DNA from: DASSQJ01 sp963773655
GTDB taxonomy: Bacteria > Actinomycetota > Actinomycetes > Actinomycetales > Dermatophilaceae
Assembly: GCA_963773655.1 (NCBI GenBank)
Contig: CAVZBX010000008.1
Coordinates: forward strand, 62,001 to 126,000
Direction of reading: 5' to 3'
Length of the DNA: 64,000 nt
Shown: one piece after another, positions 36,512-46,485 of the stretch
Layout: every line of letters starts with the position of its first letter
How positions within the stretch are numbered: position 1 is the stretch's first letter
Translations under genes and position numbers: made by a program
The notes under the pieces: model-generated
Databases searched by the model: none
What the model saw: the letters and a program-made list of their open reading frames with translations, nothing else
What the model was told of the DNA's origin: nothing

Positions 36512-37985
36512 GTGGACGGATGCCGCGTCGGGCTGGCCCGGGTCGACGTCACCCCGCGCGAGCCGGGCGCCACGGCGGGATGGGGACCCCTGGGCCGCAC
36601 CGACGCGCAGGCCCCGACCGACGACGCCCAACGGATGCTGGTCACGTCGGTGGCGCTCGAGGACGCGACCGGCGAGCGGGTCGTCCTCGTCAACGCCGAC
36701 CTGCACTGCGGCGGACTGCACCTGTGGCGGGCCGCCGTCGAGGCCAGCGGGCTCGACGCCTCCCGAGTCGTCCTCTGCGGCACGCACACCCACGCGGGCC
36801 CGCCCCAGCGCTACGGCGGGCTCATGTACACCCTCGGCGCGTGCCCGTCACCGCGAGCGCCGTGGCCGAGCACCCGCCGCCTGGCGCCGCTCGTCAGGAC
36901 GGCGGTGGGCCGGGCGGTCGCCTCCCTCCGGCCCGGCGCCGTGGCCGTGGTGCGCCGAGACGTCGCGGGCGTGGCGAGCAACCGCGCCGTGCCCGCGTGG
37001 GACCACTACGCCGAGGCCGCGCGCGCCGACTTCCTCGACCACTCCCCCGTGCCCGTCGACGCACCCCTCGCCGACCGGCTGCGCGACCCCCGCGCCACCG
37101 TGCTCGTCGCGCGGTCGGACGACGGGAGCATCGACGCCGCTCTCGCCTGGTTCGCCGTGCACGGAACCTCGCTCGGGGCGAGGTGGCCGACGTTCGGCGC
37201 CGACCTCTGGGGCGCGGCCCGGGCCGAGGCCGAGCGGCGACGGCGCGACCGTCGGCTTCGGTGGCGGGTCGAGCGGGGACGTCTCACCGATGCCGCTCGA
37301 CGCCGACGGCCGGGTGCGTGCGTCCGACGACGGCCGGCCCTCCACCCAGGGGCGCGAGCTCGCCGACGTCGTCGGCGGCCGTCTCGGGACGGCGGTGAGG
37401 GAGGCCCTCTCCGGCGCCGACGTCAGCGGGTTCACCGTGCGGGCCGCCCACGAGCTGTGGCAGCCCCGCGCCTCGGGCCTGCCGTCGCCGCTCAGCGGGC
37501 TGGCCACGGCCGGCGGCGGGGTCGACGGGCCGACCGACCTCTGGCCGGAGGTCGGAGCCGGCATCCACGCGCCGCGCTACCGGGCACGACGAGCCCGCGC
37601 GCACCCCGCCGGCGACGGCCAGGGACCCAAGATCAGCATCCTCCACGCCTACACCGGCCTGCCCGTGCCCCTCGGCCGGCTTGTCAGGGCGGTGGCCCCG
37701 AGCCGGCTGCCGCTCCACGTGGTCCGCGTGGACGACCACGCCTTCGCCACGGTGCCCGGCGAGGCGACGACGATGGCGGGCTCTCGCATCGAGGCGGCGG
37801 TGGCGGCCGCGACCGGTGGCGGACCGGCGTCGGTCATCGGGTTCGCGGGCGACTACGGCGGCTACTGGGTCACGCCCGAGGAGTACCTCGAGCAGCGCTA
37901 CGAGGCCGCCTCGACGATCTTCGGACGCGACGCCACGACCCGCCTCACCGAGCGGCTGGCGACCCTGGCCTCCTCCGTGGTCTGA
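36512..37985 (+). CDS. Neutral ceramidase-like protein, apparent frameshift
   Basis: Reads VGLARVDVTPREPGATAGWGP...VVLVNADLHCGG...LCGTHTHAGPPQRYGG, the zinc-ligand segment of neutral/alkaline ceramidase-type N-terminal domains, from GTG 36512 (GGGAGGG upstream). At about 37235 the reading passes from the first frame (ADLWGAARAEAE) to another (GDGATVGFGGGSSGDVSPM), so one base is extra; the length of 1474 bp fits that. The second frame runs cleanly to 37985 and includes KISILHAYTGLPVPLGRLVRA and FAGDYGGYWVTPEEY. It probably hydrolyses an amide-linked lipid; bacterial members are usually secreted but no signal peptide is seen here. Confidence 0.72.
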
Positions 37986-38123
37986 CACCACCGCACCCGG
38001 CAGCCACGGCGTGGGGGCGACGTCACGTGGAGGACCCTCGACGCGAGGCACCGGAACCGGTTGACTTGCGGTGAGGAGCCGTCGTGACGTGGCGGCGGTC
38101 GACGCATCCGAAAGGCGACCACG

Positions 38124-39092
38124 ATGCCCGCCATCCAGGTTGAGGGACTGCGGAAGGTGTACGGGGAGGTGGCGGCCGTCGACGGCCTCGACCTCGTCGT
38201 CGAGTCCGGTGAGGTGGTCGCCCTGCTCGGCCCGAACGGCGCCGGCAAGACCACCACCGTCGAGATCCTCGAGGGCTACCGCGAGCGCGACTCGGGCAAG
38301 GTGTCGGTGCTCGGCATCGACCCGCAGCAGTGCGGCCGCGAGTTCCGCGACCGGATCGGCGTGGTGCTCCAGGAGGCCGGCTTCGAGGAGAGCTTCACCC
38401 CGCGCGAGCTGCTGCGGCTGCACGCCGGCTACTACTCCAACCCGCGCCCGGTCGACGAGGTCATCGCCCTCACCGGCCTCGACGAGAAGGCGGATGCCCG
38501 GGTGCGCACCCTCTCCGGGGGCCAGCGGCGGCGGCTCGACCTCGCCCTCGGCATCGTCGGCAACCCCGAGCTGCTCTTCCTCGACGAGCCGACGACGGGC
38601 TTCGACCCCTCCGCCCGCCGCCGTGCCTGGGACCTCGTCGAGTGCCTGCGCGACCTCGGCGCGACCATCCTGCTCACGACGCACTACCTCGACGAGGCCG
38701 AGCACCTCGCCGACCGGGTCGTCGTCATCGACCACGGGCGGGTGCTCGCCCAGGGCACGCCGGAGCAGCTCGCCGCCACGGCCGGCGCCGCCACGGTCAT
38801 CTCGTTCCGCCTGCCGGTCGGCGTGGAGGTGGTCGACCTCCCGGAGGTCGGCGCCGAGCGGCGGGTGGCCGGGAGCGTCGTCGACCTGCGCACGACGACC
38901 CCGACCGCGGACGTGGCCCGGCTCGCCGACTGGGCGGTGGGGCGCGGCGTCGAGCTCGAGGCGCTCACCCTCGGCCGGCCGAGCCTCGAGGACGTCTACC
39001 TCGACCTCGTCGGTGAACGGGCGCTCGAGCAGGGCACGGTCCCGCAGGAGGGCGACGCACACGAGGCCGAGGCGGAGGGGGCGGCACGATGA
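38124..39092 (+). CDS. ABC-2 type transporter ATP-binding protein
   Basis: A 322-residue ABC ATPase of the drug/export (ABC-A/DRR) type: Walker A GPNGAGKTT (36-44), Q-loop VVLQEAGFEE, signature LSGGQRRRLDLALG, Walker B LLFLDEPTTGFD and H-loop TTHYLDEAE, with a C-terminal extension (about 230-322). It overlaps the fused permease gene by 4 bp (ATGA), so the two form one exporter. The substrate is not determined; such modules often confer resistance to antibiotics or export lipids. Confidence 0.92.
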   Translation: MPAIQVEGLRKVYGEVAAVDGLDLVVESGEVVALLGPNGAGKTTTVEILEGYRERDSGKVSVLGIDPQQCGREFRDRIGVVLQEAGFEESFTPRELLRLHAGYYSNPRPVDEVIALTGLDEKADARVRTLSGGQRRRLDLALGIVGNPELLFLDEPTTGFDPSARRRAWDLVECLRDLGATILLTTHYLDEAEHLADRVVVIDHGRVLAQGTPEQLAATAGAATVISFRLPVGVEVVDLPEVGAERRVAGSVVDLRTTTPTADVARLADWAVGRGVELEALTLGRPSLEDVYLDLVGERALEQGTVPQEGDAHEAEAEGAAR

Positions 39093-40810
39093 CCACGGTG
39101 GCCGGCCGACCGGTCGGCACCCCCCGCGTCCGTGCGCGCCCGGGTGGGCCCGGGCTGCTGTGGCGGCAGACCCGGCACGAGGTCGTCGCCATGAGCCGGG
39201 TGCCGATCACACTCATCCTCAGCATCGGCCTGCCCCTGATCTTCTTCGTCATCCTCGCGGCGCTCGTCGGCAACGAGGTGGTCGACCCGAGCACCGGCAC
39301 CCGGCTGGTGCAGTACCTCGCACCGGGGATGGCCGCCTTCGGCGTCGTCATGGCGACCTTCTCGTTCCTCGCCGTCGGGATGTCCGAGGCGCGGACCACC
39401 GGCATCGTCAAGCGGCAGTCCGGCACCCCGGTGCCGCAGTGGGTGCTCGTCGGCGGCCGGATGGGTGCCGCCCTCGTCCTCGGCGTGACGGCGACGGTCC
39501 TCGTGTTCGCGGCCGGGGTGCTGTTCTACGACCTGCAGGTGCCCCCGCGCTCGCTCGGGGCGATCGCGCTCACGCTCGTGCTGGCCTCGGCCTGCTTCAG
39601 CGCGCTCGGCCTGGCGCTCGGGCTCGCCCTGCCGACGATGCAGATGACGCTCGCGGTCTCCAACGGGGTCGTCATCCCGATCGCGTTCATCTCCGACATG
39701 TTCATGGTCGGCACCACGATGCCCGACTGGCTGTCGACGGTCGGCTGGCTCTTCCCGCTGCGGCACCTGTCGGCCGCGTTCGCCGAGGCGCTGGACCCGT
39801 ACGGCTCGGGGGCGGGCTTCGCGTGGGAGCACCTGGCCGTCATCGCCGCCTGGGGGCTGGCCGGTGCCGCCCTCGCCACCTGGCTGGTGCGGCGCGACCG
39901 CGACGCCGCCGGGGCCGCCGCCGCCACCCGCACCCGCTCCCCCGGCAGCCGCGCCGCGGACGCCCGGCCGCGCAACGCGGGCACCCCGCCCCCGGTGTCG
40001 CTCGCGTGGTCGCAGGTCGGCCACACCGGCGCGACGCTGTGGCGGAACTGGTCGGCCGTGTTCTTCGCCATCGCCTTCCCCGTGGTGCTGGCGCTGATCA
40101 TCCCCAGCCTGAACGGCGGTGGCGACGCCCACCTGGGGAACGGGCAGCTGCTGGGGTCGTTCTACGCGGGGACGATGGCGGTCTACGGCGCCGCCGTGAC
40201 CGCCTACGTGAACATGCCCGAGGGGGTGCTGACCGACCGCGACACCGGGGTGCTCAAGCGGCTGCGGGCCACGCCGCTGACGGCGCCGCAGCTGCTCGTC
40301 GGCAGGGTGGTCGGGGCCCTCGCGGTGGCCCTGGTGACGGCGTTCGGCATCGCCGTCGTCGCCTTCGTCGCGTTCCGGCCGCCCTGGCCGCCGGGGTTGC
40401 CGGCGGCCGTGCTCTCGCTCGTGGTCGCCACGGTCTGCTTCGCCGTCGTCGGGCTGGCGGTGGTCTCCTTCGCCAAGAGCGCGCAGGCCGGGGTGGCGAT
40501 GACGCTCGGCACGTTGCTGCCGCTCGCGTTCATCTCGGACATCTTCGTCGTGGGGGCGGAGTTCCCGGCACCGATCGAGGCGCTGTCGTGGTTCTTCCCG
40601 CTGCGGCACGCGTCGGCGGCGGTGACGTCGGCGCTGCATCCCGAGCTCGCGGGGTCGGGGCTGGCGTGGGACCACCTGGCCGCGCTGCTGGCCTGGACCG
40701 TGGTCGCCGCACTCGTCGTCGCGTGGCGGTTCCGCTGGGAGAGCGGCGAGGCGTCCCGCCCTGCCGAGCGGCCGCGCGGCCGGCGGCGCCGCGGCTCGCT
40801 CAGCGGGTGA
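39089..40810 (+). CDS. ABC-2 exporter permease, two permease halves fused
   Basis: A 573-residue protein with two ABC-2 permease units in tandem: helices around VPITLILSIGLPLIFFVILAALVG...VLVGGRMGAALVLGVTATVLVFAAGVLFYDL (about 1-255), a Pro/Arg linker (about 265-305), and a second unit GATLWRNWSAVFFAIAFPVVLALIIPSL to the end with LPLAFISDIFVVGAEFPAPIEALSWFFPLRH; the same PxW/ALSW-F-PLRH motif occurs in both halves. Most exporters of this type use two separate permease chains or a homodimer, so one fused chain with the single ATPase upstream is economical. Overlaps the ATPase by 4 bp and the convergent radical SAM gene by 11 bp. Confidence 0.85.
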   Translation: MTTVAGRPVGTPRVRARPGGPGLLWRQTRHEVVAMSRVPITLILSIGLPLIFFVILAALVGNEVVDPSTGTRLVQYLAPGMAAFGVVMATFSFLAVGMSEARTTGIVKRQSGTPVPQWVLVGGRMGAALVLGVTATVLVFAAGVLFYDLQVPPRSLGAIALTLVLASACFSALGLALGLALPTMQMTLAVSNGVVIPIAFISDMFMVGTTMPDWLSTVGWLFPLRHLSAAFAEALDPYGSGAGFAWEHLAVIAAWGLAGAALATWLVRRDRDAAGAAAATRTRSPGSRAADARPRNAGTPPPVSLAWSQVGHTGATLWRNWSAVFFAIAFPVVLALIIPSLNGGGDAHLGNGQLLGSFYAGTMAVYGAAVTAYVNMPEGVLTDRDTGVLKRLRATPLTAPQLLVGRVVGALAVALVTAFGIAVVAFVAFRPPWPPGLPAAVLSLVVATVCFAVVGLAVVSFAKSAQAGVAMTLGTLLPLAFISDIFVVGAEFPAPIEALSWFFPLRHASAAVTSALHPELAGSGLAWDHLAALLAWTVVAALVVAWRFRWESGEASRPAERPRGRRRRGSLSG

Positions 40811-41930
40811 TCCGCACCGGGATGCGGCGCCTGCCGAAGTCGTCCGCGGAGTCGGCGAACCGGCCCGGCAGGCTCGTGCCGCACCTCCGGCAGCGGCCGG
40901 CGTCGTCGAGCCGGTAGGCGAGGATCCGGTACCGGTCGCGCTCGATGAGGTGGGCGCCGCATCCGGTGCAGGTGGTCACCTCGCCCGCCCGGTGGTCGAC
41001 GTTGCCGGTGTAGACGAAGTGCAGCCCCTCGGCCAGGGCGATCTCCCGCGCCCGCAGCAGCGTCGACACCGGCGTGGGCGGGGTGTCGCGCATCCGGTGG
41101 TCGGGGTGGAACGCGGTGAAGTGGTGCGGCACGTCCGGGCCGAGCTCGTCCCGGACCCAGCGGCACATCGCCCGGATCTCGTCGTCGGAGTCGTTGTGGC
41201 CGGGGATGAGCAGCGTCGTGATCTCGACCCACGCGTCGGTCTCGTGGCGCAGGTGGACGAGGGTGTCGAGCACCGGCCGCAGGTGCCCCCCGGTGAGACG
41301 CACGTAGAAGTCGTCGTCGAAGCCCTTGAGGTCGATGTTGGCGGCGTCCATGACCGAGAACAGCTCGCGGCGGGGCTCGGGGTGCAGGTACCCCGCGCTC
41401 ACCGCGACCGTCCGGATGTCGCGCTGGTGGCAGGCGCGGGCGACGTCGACGGCGTACTCGAGGAAGATCGCCGGGTCGTTGTACGTGAAGGCGATGCTGC
41501 GGCACCCCGTCTCGGCGGCTGCCCGCGCGAGCTGCTCGGGCGAGGCCTGGTCCATGAGCCGGTCCGTCTCCCGGGACTTGGTGATGTCCCAGTTCTGGCA
41601 GAACCTGCACCCGAGGTTGCAGCCCGCGGTGCCGAACGACAGGACGCTGCTGCCCGGGTAGAAGTGGTTCAGCGGCTTCTTCTCGACCGGGTCGATGCAG
41701 AACCCGGAGGAGCGGCCGTAGGTGGCGAGCACGAGGCGGTCCCCCTCGCGCATCCGCACGAAGCAGAATCCCCGCTGCCCCTCGCGCAGCCGGCACTCGC
41801 GCGGGCACAGGTCGCACTGGACCCGGCCGTCGGGCAGCCGGTGCCAGTAGCGGGCCGGATGGGCGGCGTTCGCCTCACCCGGGCCGGAGGTCGCGTACTC
41901 GTGCTGGTGGTCGGTCATGGGTTCACCCAC
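40800..41930 (-). CDS. AmmeMemoRadiSam system radical SAM enzyme
   Basis: A 376-residue radical SAM protein. The cluster motif CNLGCRFC (CX3CX2C) with GCNLGCRFCQNWDITKSRE matches the MEMO-linked family; an N-terminal cysteine set (CDLCPRECRLREGQRGFC) and a C-terminal zinc-ribbon-like set (CTGCGAHLI...CRRCGTSL) flank the barrel. The chemistry is unknown. The start of this frame overlaps the Memo gene by 8 bp, so the two are coupled. Many loci of this system also hold an AMMECR1 gene; none is present nearby here. Confidence 0.9.
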   Translation of the reverse strand: MGEPMTDHQHEYATSGPGEANAAHPARYWHRLPDGRVQCDLCPRECRLREGQRGFCFVRMREGDRLVLATYGRSSGFCIDPVEKKPLNHFYPGSSVLSFGTAGCNLGCRFCQNWDITKSRETDRLMDQASPEQLARAAAETGCRSIAFTYNDPAIFLEYAVDVARACHQRDIRTVAVSAGYLHPEPRRELFSVMDAANIDLKGFDDDFYVRLTGGHLRPVLDTLVHLRHETDAWVEITTLLIPGHNDSDDEIRAMCRWVRDELGPDVPHHFTAFHPDHRMRDTPPTPVSTLLRAREIALAEGLHFVYTGNVDHRAGEVTTCTGCGAHLIERDRYRILAYRLDDAGRCRRCGTSLPGRFADSADDFGRRRIPVRITR

Positions 41931-42753
41931 CCTCGTGGTCCTCGGTCGTGGCCGGCGGCTCCGTGAACGCGATCGCGGCGTAGCCCACCACCTGTCGTCG
42001 GTCTCCGGTGACGTCGCCGGAGGTGCACCTGCCCAGCAAGCGCGCCGTCATCCCCCGTCGCCGGGCCACGACGAGCAGCCCGTTCGCCGGGGTGGCCCCG
42101 CAGGCCTGGTGGTGGTCGAGTGTCCCCTCGAAGGCCAGCACCCGGGCCACGGTCCGCCCGTCGACGGACTGCGCCTCGTCGTCGCGCAGGTAGTGGGACA
42201 GGTCCGAGCTCACGACCACCACCGTCTCCGGCCCGCCCCACAGCGCGTCGACGACCTCGGCCACCACGTCCGGCCGGGCGCGGCCGACCGCCAGCGGCAC
42301 CACCGCGACGTCGCCGAGCACCGCCTGGAGGAACGGCAGGTGCACCTCGAGGGAGTGCTCCTCGCGGTGCACCTCGGGGCTGTCGACCAGCTGCGGCAGC
42401 GCGGCCCGCAGCGCCGGGTCGACCGTCTCCACGCGCACGGTGCCGAGCGGGGTCGCGAGGCCGTCGACACCCGGCAGGGCCAGCCCGTCCACCGGCACCC
42501 GGTGCGTGGGGCCGAGCAGCACCACCCGGGTGACGGTGCCACGGCGGCGCTCCAGCTCGGCGTAGCCGAGGGCCGCGACGGCTCCGGAGTACACGTACCC
42601 GGCGTGCGGCAGCAGCCAGGCCTTCGCCGGCGCCAGGTCCGGGTCGAGGGCGCGGCGGGCGGGCGCGAGCAGGGCGTCGATCGCCCCCTCCAGGTCGGCG
42701 CGGCGACCCGGGTAGAACGCGCCGGCCACGGCTGCCGGCCGCACGGTCCGCAT
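41923..42753 (-). CDS. AmmeMemoRadiSam system protein B (Memo family)
   Basis: A 276-residue Memo-fold protein: VRPAAVAGAFYPGRRADLEGAIDALL at the N-terminus, LPHAGYVYSGAVAALGYAEL and VVSSDLSHYLRDDEAQ with the histidine and aspartate metal ligands of the family. The homologous human protein is a copper-dependent redox enzyme; the bacterial one works in an unknown pathway with the radical SAM enzyme, whose gene overlaps its 3' end. Confidence 0.9.
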   Translation of the reverse strand: MRTVRPAAVAGAFYPGRRADLEGAIDALLAPARRALDPDLAPAKAWLLPHAGYVYSGAVAALGYAELERRRGTVTRVVLLGPTHRVPVDGLALPGVDGLATPLGTVRVETVDPALRAALPQLVDSPEVHREEHSLEVHLPFLQAVLGDVAVVPLAVGRARPDVVAEVVDALWGGPETVVVVSSDLSHYLRDDEAQSVDGRTVARVLAFEGTLDHHQACGATPANGLLVVARRRGMTARLLGRCTSGDVTGDRRQVVGYAAIAFTEPPATTEDHEGG

Positions 42754-42777
42754 ACCCCAGTCTGCACCCGGCGCGGC

Positions 42778-45700
42778 TCAGAGCGGCTGGCGGCCGATCG
42801 TCCCGACGAGCTCGCCCGGGTAGCCGGGCGCCGAGACGCGGGCCAGCTCGGCGGTGACGTCCTCGAGCCGCCGCTGCACGTGCAGCCGGTCGGCCGTGGC
42901 CTCGTTGGTGTCGCCGGCGAGGAACCGCTCGAGGTCGGCGACGGAGCGCCGGTAGTGCTCGATGTCGTAGGCCTGCTTCGCGGCGAGCCGCTCGGCGTAC
43001 CAGTCGCTGGCGAGCACGCTGTCCCGGCCGAACTGCGAGCGCAGCTCCGGCGACTGCAGGGTCCACCCCTCGTCGGTCTTGCCGAGCGCCATGTACTGCA
43101 GCAGGGCGCGCAGCGGCGGCACGGCGAGGTCGATCGTGCCGTCGTCGATGTAGGACTGGGCCACCCGGCGGTGGGTCTCGACGATGACCTCGACGCTGTC
43201 CGCGTACACGTCGGCGTCCTGCAGCTCCGGGGCGAGCATCTCGTCGGTGAAGACCGTCTCCGGGTGGAGGAAGATGCGGCCGAAGAAGGTCGTGACGAAC
43301 CGGTGGTTCATCCGGTACCCCAGGCGGCTGGCCTCGATGGTCATGCCGTCGCGCTCGACGTCGGGCACCTTGTCGAGGAAGCCGTTCTCGATCAGCGCGG
43401 CGGCGTCGCGCTCGCTCGGCCACATCCGGGCGAACAGCTCGGGCACGAGGAGGCTGAAGTCGTGGTCGACCCGGATGTGCGGCCCCACGTGGCCGGCCCC
43501 GGAGACCCAGCCGTCGTACCCGGTGAGCGCGTAGGAGAGGAAGGCGGCGTTGAGGTCGATGACGGAGGGCAGCATGTTGAACGGGCCCTTGGTGAGCGCG
43601 CCCTCGGAGCCGGCGCCGGTCGTCGACGGAGACTTGCCCGTCATCGAGCTGATGAACTCCATGAACAGCTCGGGCAGCTCCATGTAGTGCAGCGGGTTGT
43701 ACGAGCACAGCGCCGGGGCGCCCGGTCCCGGCGGGTTGTTGCGGCGGCCTGCGGCGACGACGTCGACCGGGAGCGGCGCGAACCGGTCGAGCGGGATCCC
43801 TCCGGCGAGGTGGCTCGCGACGTCCGCGAGCGCGGTGGCGGTCGGGTTGGCCCGGTCGGGCCGGGGCTGCAGGTAGCGCGGGTTCTTCGTCGGCACGCCG
43901 TCGACGAGCCTGGGCTCGGAGGACGACACGACGTAGCCGGGGCCGTCCTCGCCCGCCGCGAACCCGGTGAGCAGGGTCGACATCGGCTCGGTGAACCGGC
44001 TGAACGAGACCGCGTCGCCGACCAGCGCAGCGGCGTCCGCCCGGGTGAGGGGCTGGAAGTTGGACAGGAACGTGCCGGGGGTGGCGATGTCGCGCTCGGC
44101 CTGCTTGTCGTAGCCGCGGTGGATCGCGTCGTCGGGTCGCTGGAAGAGCATCCGCTCGCAGTTGGCGACGTACTTGCGGGAGACCGCGGGCCGACCGCGG
44201 GCCTCGCTGCGGGCCCCGGCGAGGCCGCGGTGGCCGCCGAAGTCGAGCGGCGCGAGCGTCTCCGGCAGGACGACGCTGGCGGTGATGTCGTCCTCGCTCT
44301 GTACCTTGACGGCCGGGCTGAAGTCGGGGCGCAGCGAGAACAGCCGCCACGAGCCGTCGGGCGCGAACCCCATCCGGAGCATGTTGATGATGACCAGCTC
44401 GCCGTCGAGCCGCACCCGGCTGCCCTCGCGGCCGTTGATCGAGCTCACCGAGAAGTGGCTGCGCCAGTCCTCGCCCCACTCGGGCCGGTAGTACTTCTTG
44501 ACGAGGTAGACGAGCTCCTTGACGTGCGGCGGGATGGCGTCGAGCCACGCGTTGTAGTCGTCGGTGAAGTCGGCGTTCGGGGTGAGCAGCTTGATGACGC
44601 TGCCGAGGGTGCGCTCCTCCGAGAGGATGGAGCGGGTGTCGGGGGCGCGGCCCGGGTCGCGGTACCGGTGCGAGAAGTCGGTGCCGACGAGGTCGGCGAC
44701 CGCGTGCATGTCGGCCTCGAACCCGAGGGTCGCGGCGTGGCTGAAGACGACGGCGTCCATGAGCGACTTGCTGATCTCGCTCTTGCCGCCGCCGGACACG
44801 GTGGCGGGCTTGTGGCACTGGGTGGACAGCGGGGAGATGCCGAGCAGGTGCCACTGGGTGGGGTCGGCCTCGCGGGGCTTGGCGAACACCCGGTAGCCGT
44901 TCGGGGTCATGTAGACGCACCCGGCGTCGAGGGGGATCTCGTACCGCTCCCCGCTGCGGCCGGTCCAGGTGACGGTGCGGTCCGGGATGCTGAACGAGCT
45001 GCCCCGCGGCACGAGGGCGAGCTGCGGCAGCACGGTGTCGACGAGGTGCCCCTCGGGCTGCTGCTCGAAGCGTCCGGGGTTCTTCGCCACCACGTCGCGC
45101 AGGCTGTAGTCGTCGGGGGTGAAGGTGTCGGTGTACTGCTGGCCCAGGTTGTACGCCGGGTAGCAGGCGGCGCCGCCGGAGTGCTCCTCCTCGGAGAGGC
45201 CGAACAGGTTGGCGGCGTAGCTGATCTGGGTCTTGACCTCCTTCTTGCAGTAGCCGAAGTAGTTGTCGGCGATGACGGTCACGACCACCCCGCGGGCGTC
45301 GCGGGCGGTGACCTTGAAGGCCTTGCCGCCGTTGTAGGGCTCGTCCGGGGTGGTCCAGCACATGCCGTCGCGCTTCTGGCGGGTGGTGGCGTCGTCGACG
45401 TGCGGCAGCCCGAGGGCTCGCTTGGTGACGGCCGTCAGGTGCGGCGCGAGGACGACGCACCCGGTGTGCCCGGTCCACGACGCGGGCGTCGAGGGAGGCG
45501 TCGTTCTCCGGGAGGTAGGGGTCGCCGGCGTTGCCGAAGACGGTCTCGACGAAGTCGAGGTTGGAGACCAGGCCGCCGGGCACGATGAACCGCGTCTCCA
45601 TGCTGCGCGCCACCGGGTGCGCGGCGGTGGCCGGGACGACGACCGGGCGCAGCAGGATCGAGACCCAGGTGCGGGCCGGCTCGGGCATCCCGGCGGTCCA

Positions 45701-46228
45701 CGGCAGGACCAGGTCCTCGGCGGGGGGCTGCAGCGCCTCCTCGAGCAGGCGGGCGTAGACCGCGTTGGGGACGGCGAGCTTGTCGTCCTGGATCGGCAGT
45801 CCGCCCTCGGCGATGTGGAAGACCCCGGCGGTGGTGCGCCGGTCGTTGACCGGGTTGTGCAGGACGCCGTTGGCGAGCCGGTAGCTGGTGACCAGGCGTG
45901 AGGCGAACTCGTCGCCGTCGCGCGGCAGGGTGAGCTCGCGGGCCAGGCCCGGCTCGTCGAGCACCAGGGTGCGCCGGGGCAGCTGCGGCTGCACGGGGGC
46001 ACCGGCGAGGAAGTCGTCGAGGAACGCCTGGATGCGCCGGTCGGCCGCGCACGGACGGTCGGCGAGGCGGCGGCTCAGCTCGCGGTTGCGGGCGAGGATC
46101 GGCGCGGCCAGCTGCAGCGCCTCGTCGGCCTCGGCGCCCGGCGGAAGGGGGAGGCCGATGGCCGCGAGGCGGATCGCGATGGCCTCGGTGGTCGTGTGGC
46201 GGTGTGGCGTGGCGGGGGCGTCGGGCAT
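42778..46228 (-). CDS. Large conserved protein of unknown function (about 1149 aa), apparent frameshift
   Basis: One long reading from ATG 46228 (AGGG 9 nt upstream) to 42778. At about 45481 it changes frame, passing from SLDAR to SWTGHTGCVVLAPHLT, consistent with one extra base; the length 3451 bp fits. I do not recognise the family. Notable segments are YNGGKAFKVTARDARGVVVTVIADNYFGYCKKEVKTQISYAANLFGL, VSGGGKSEISKSLMDAV (Lys near 482; resembles but does not match Walker A) and PLHYMELPELFMEFISSMTGKSPSTTG. No membrane segment or signal peptide is visible. It lies upstream of the Memo gene with a 24-bp gap, so co-transcription is likely, and is divergent from the YibE/F gene. Enzyme-like, but its reaction is unknown. 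Confidence 0.7.
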
Positions 46229-46485
46229 GGTGTCCATCCCTGGTACGTGGGTCCGGCGGCTGCGGCGCAGCCCTGCCACAGCGTCGGTGTCGGTCGAGAA
46301 GCCGGCATGTGGGGCGCCCCGGTGTTGGTGTGACGGCGTCGGCGCGAGGTGGCGTCCGGGGTCGAGCTGACCCTTCTCGAACGTAGCACCGGGGCGGGCT
46401 CCGGTCTCCCCCTGCGGGTGTGAGTCCTCCCTCCCCGCTCGTGGCAGGCTGTTCCGACGTTCCCTGACACGAGAGGTGGGACCCC

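Noticed and set aside
41915..45480. 1547-residue minus-strand open frame continuing from the large gene's 5' end
   Set aside because: After about 45481 it loses homology-like composition, while the neighbouring frame gives a continuous natural protein; a one-base frame break is the better explanation.
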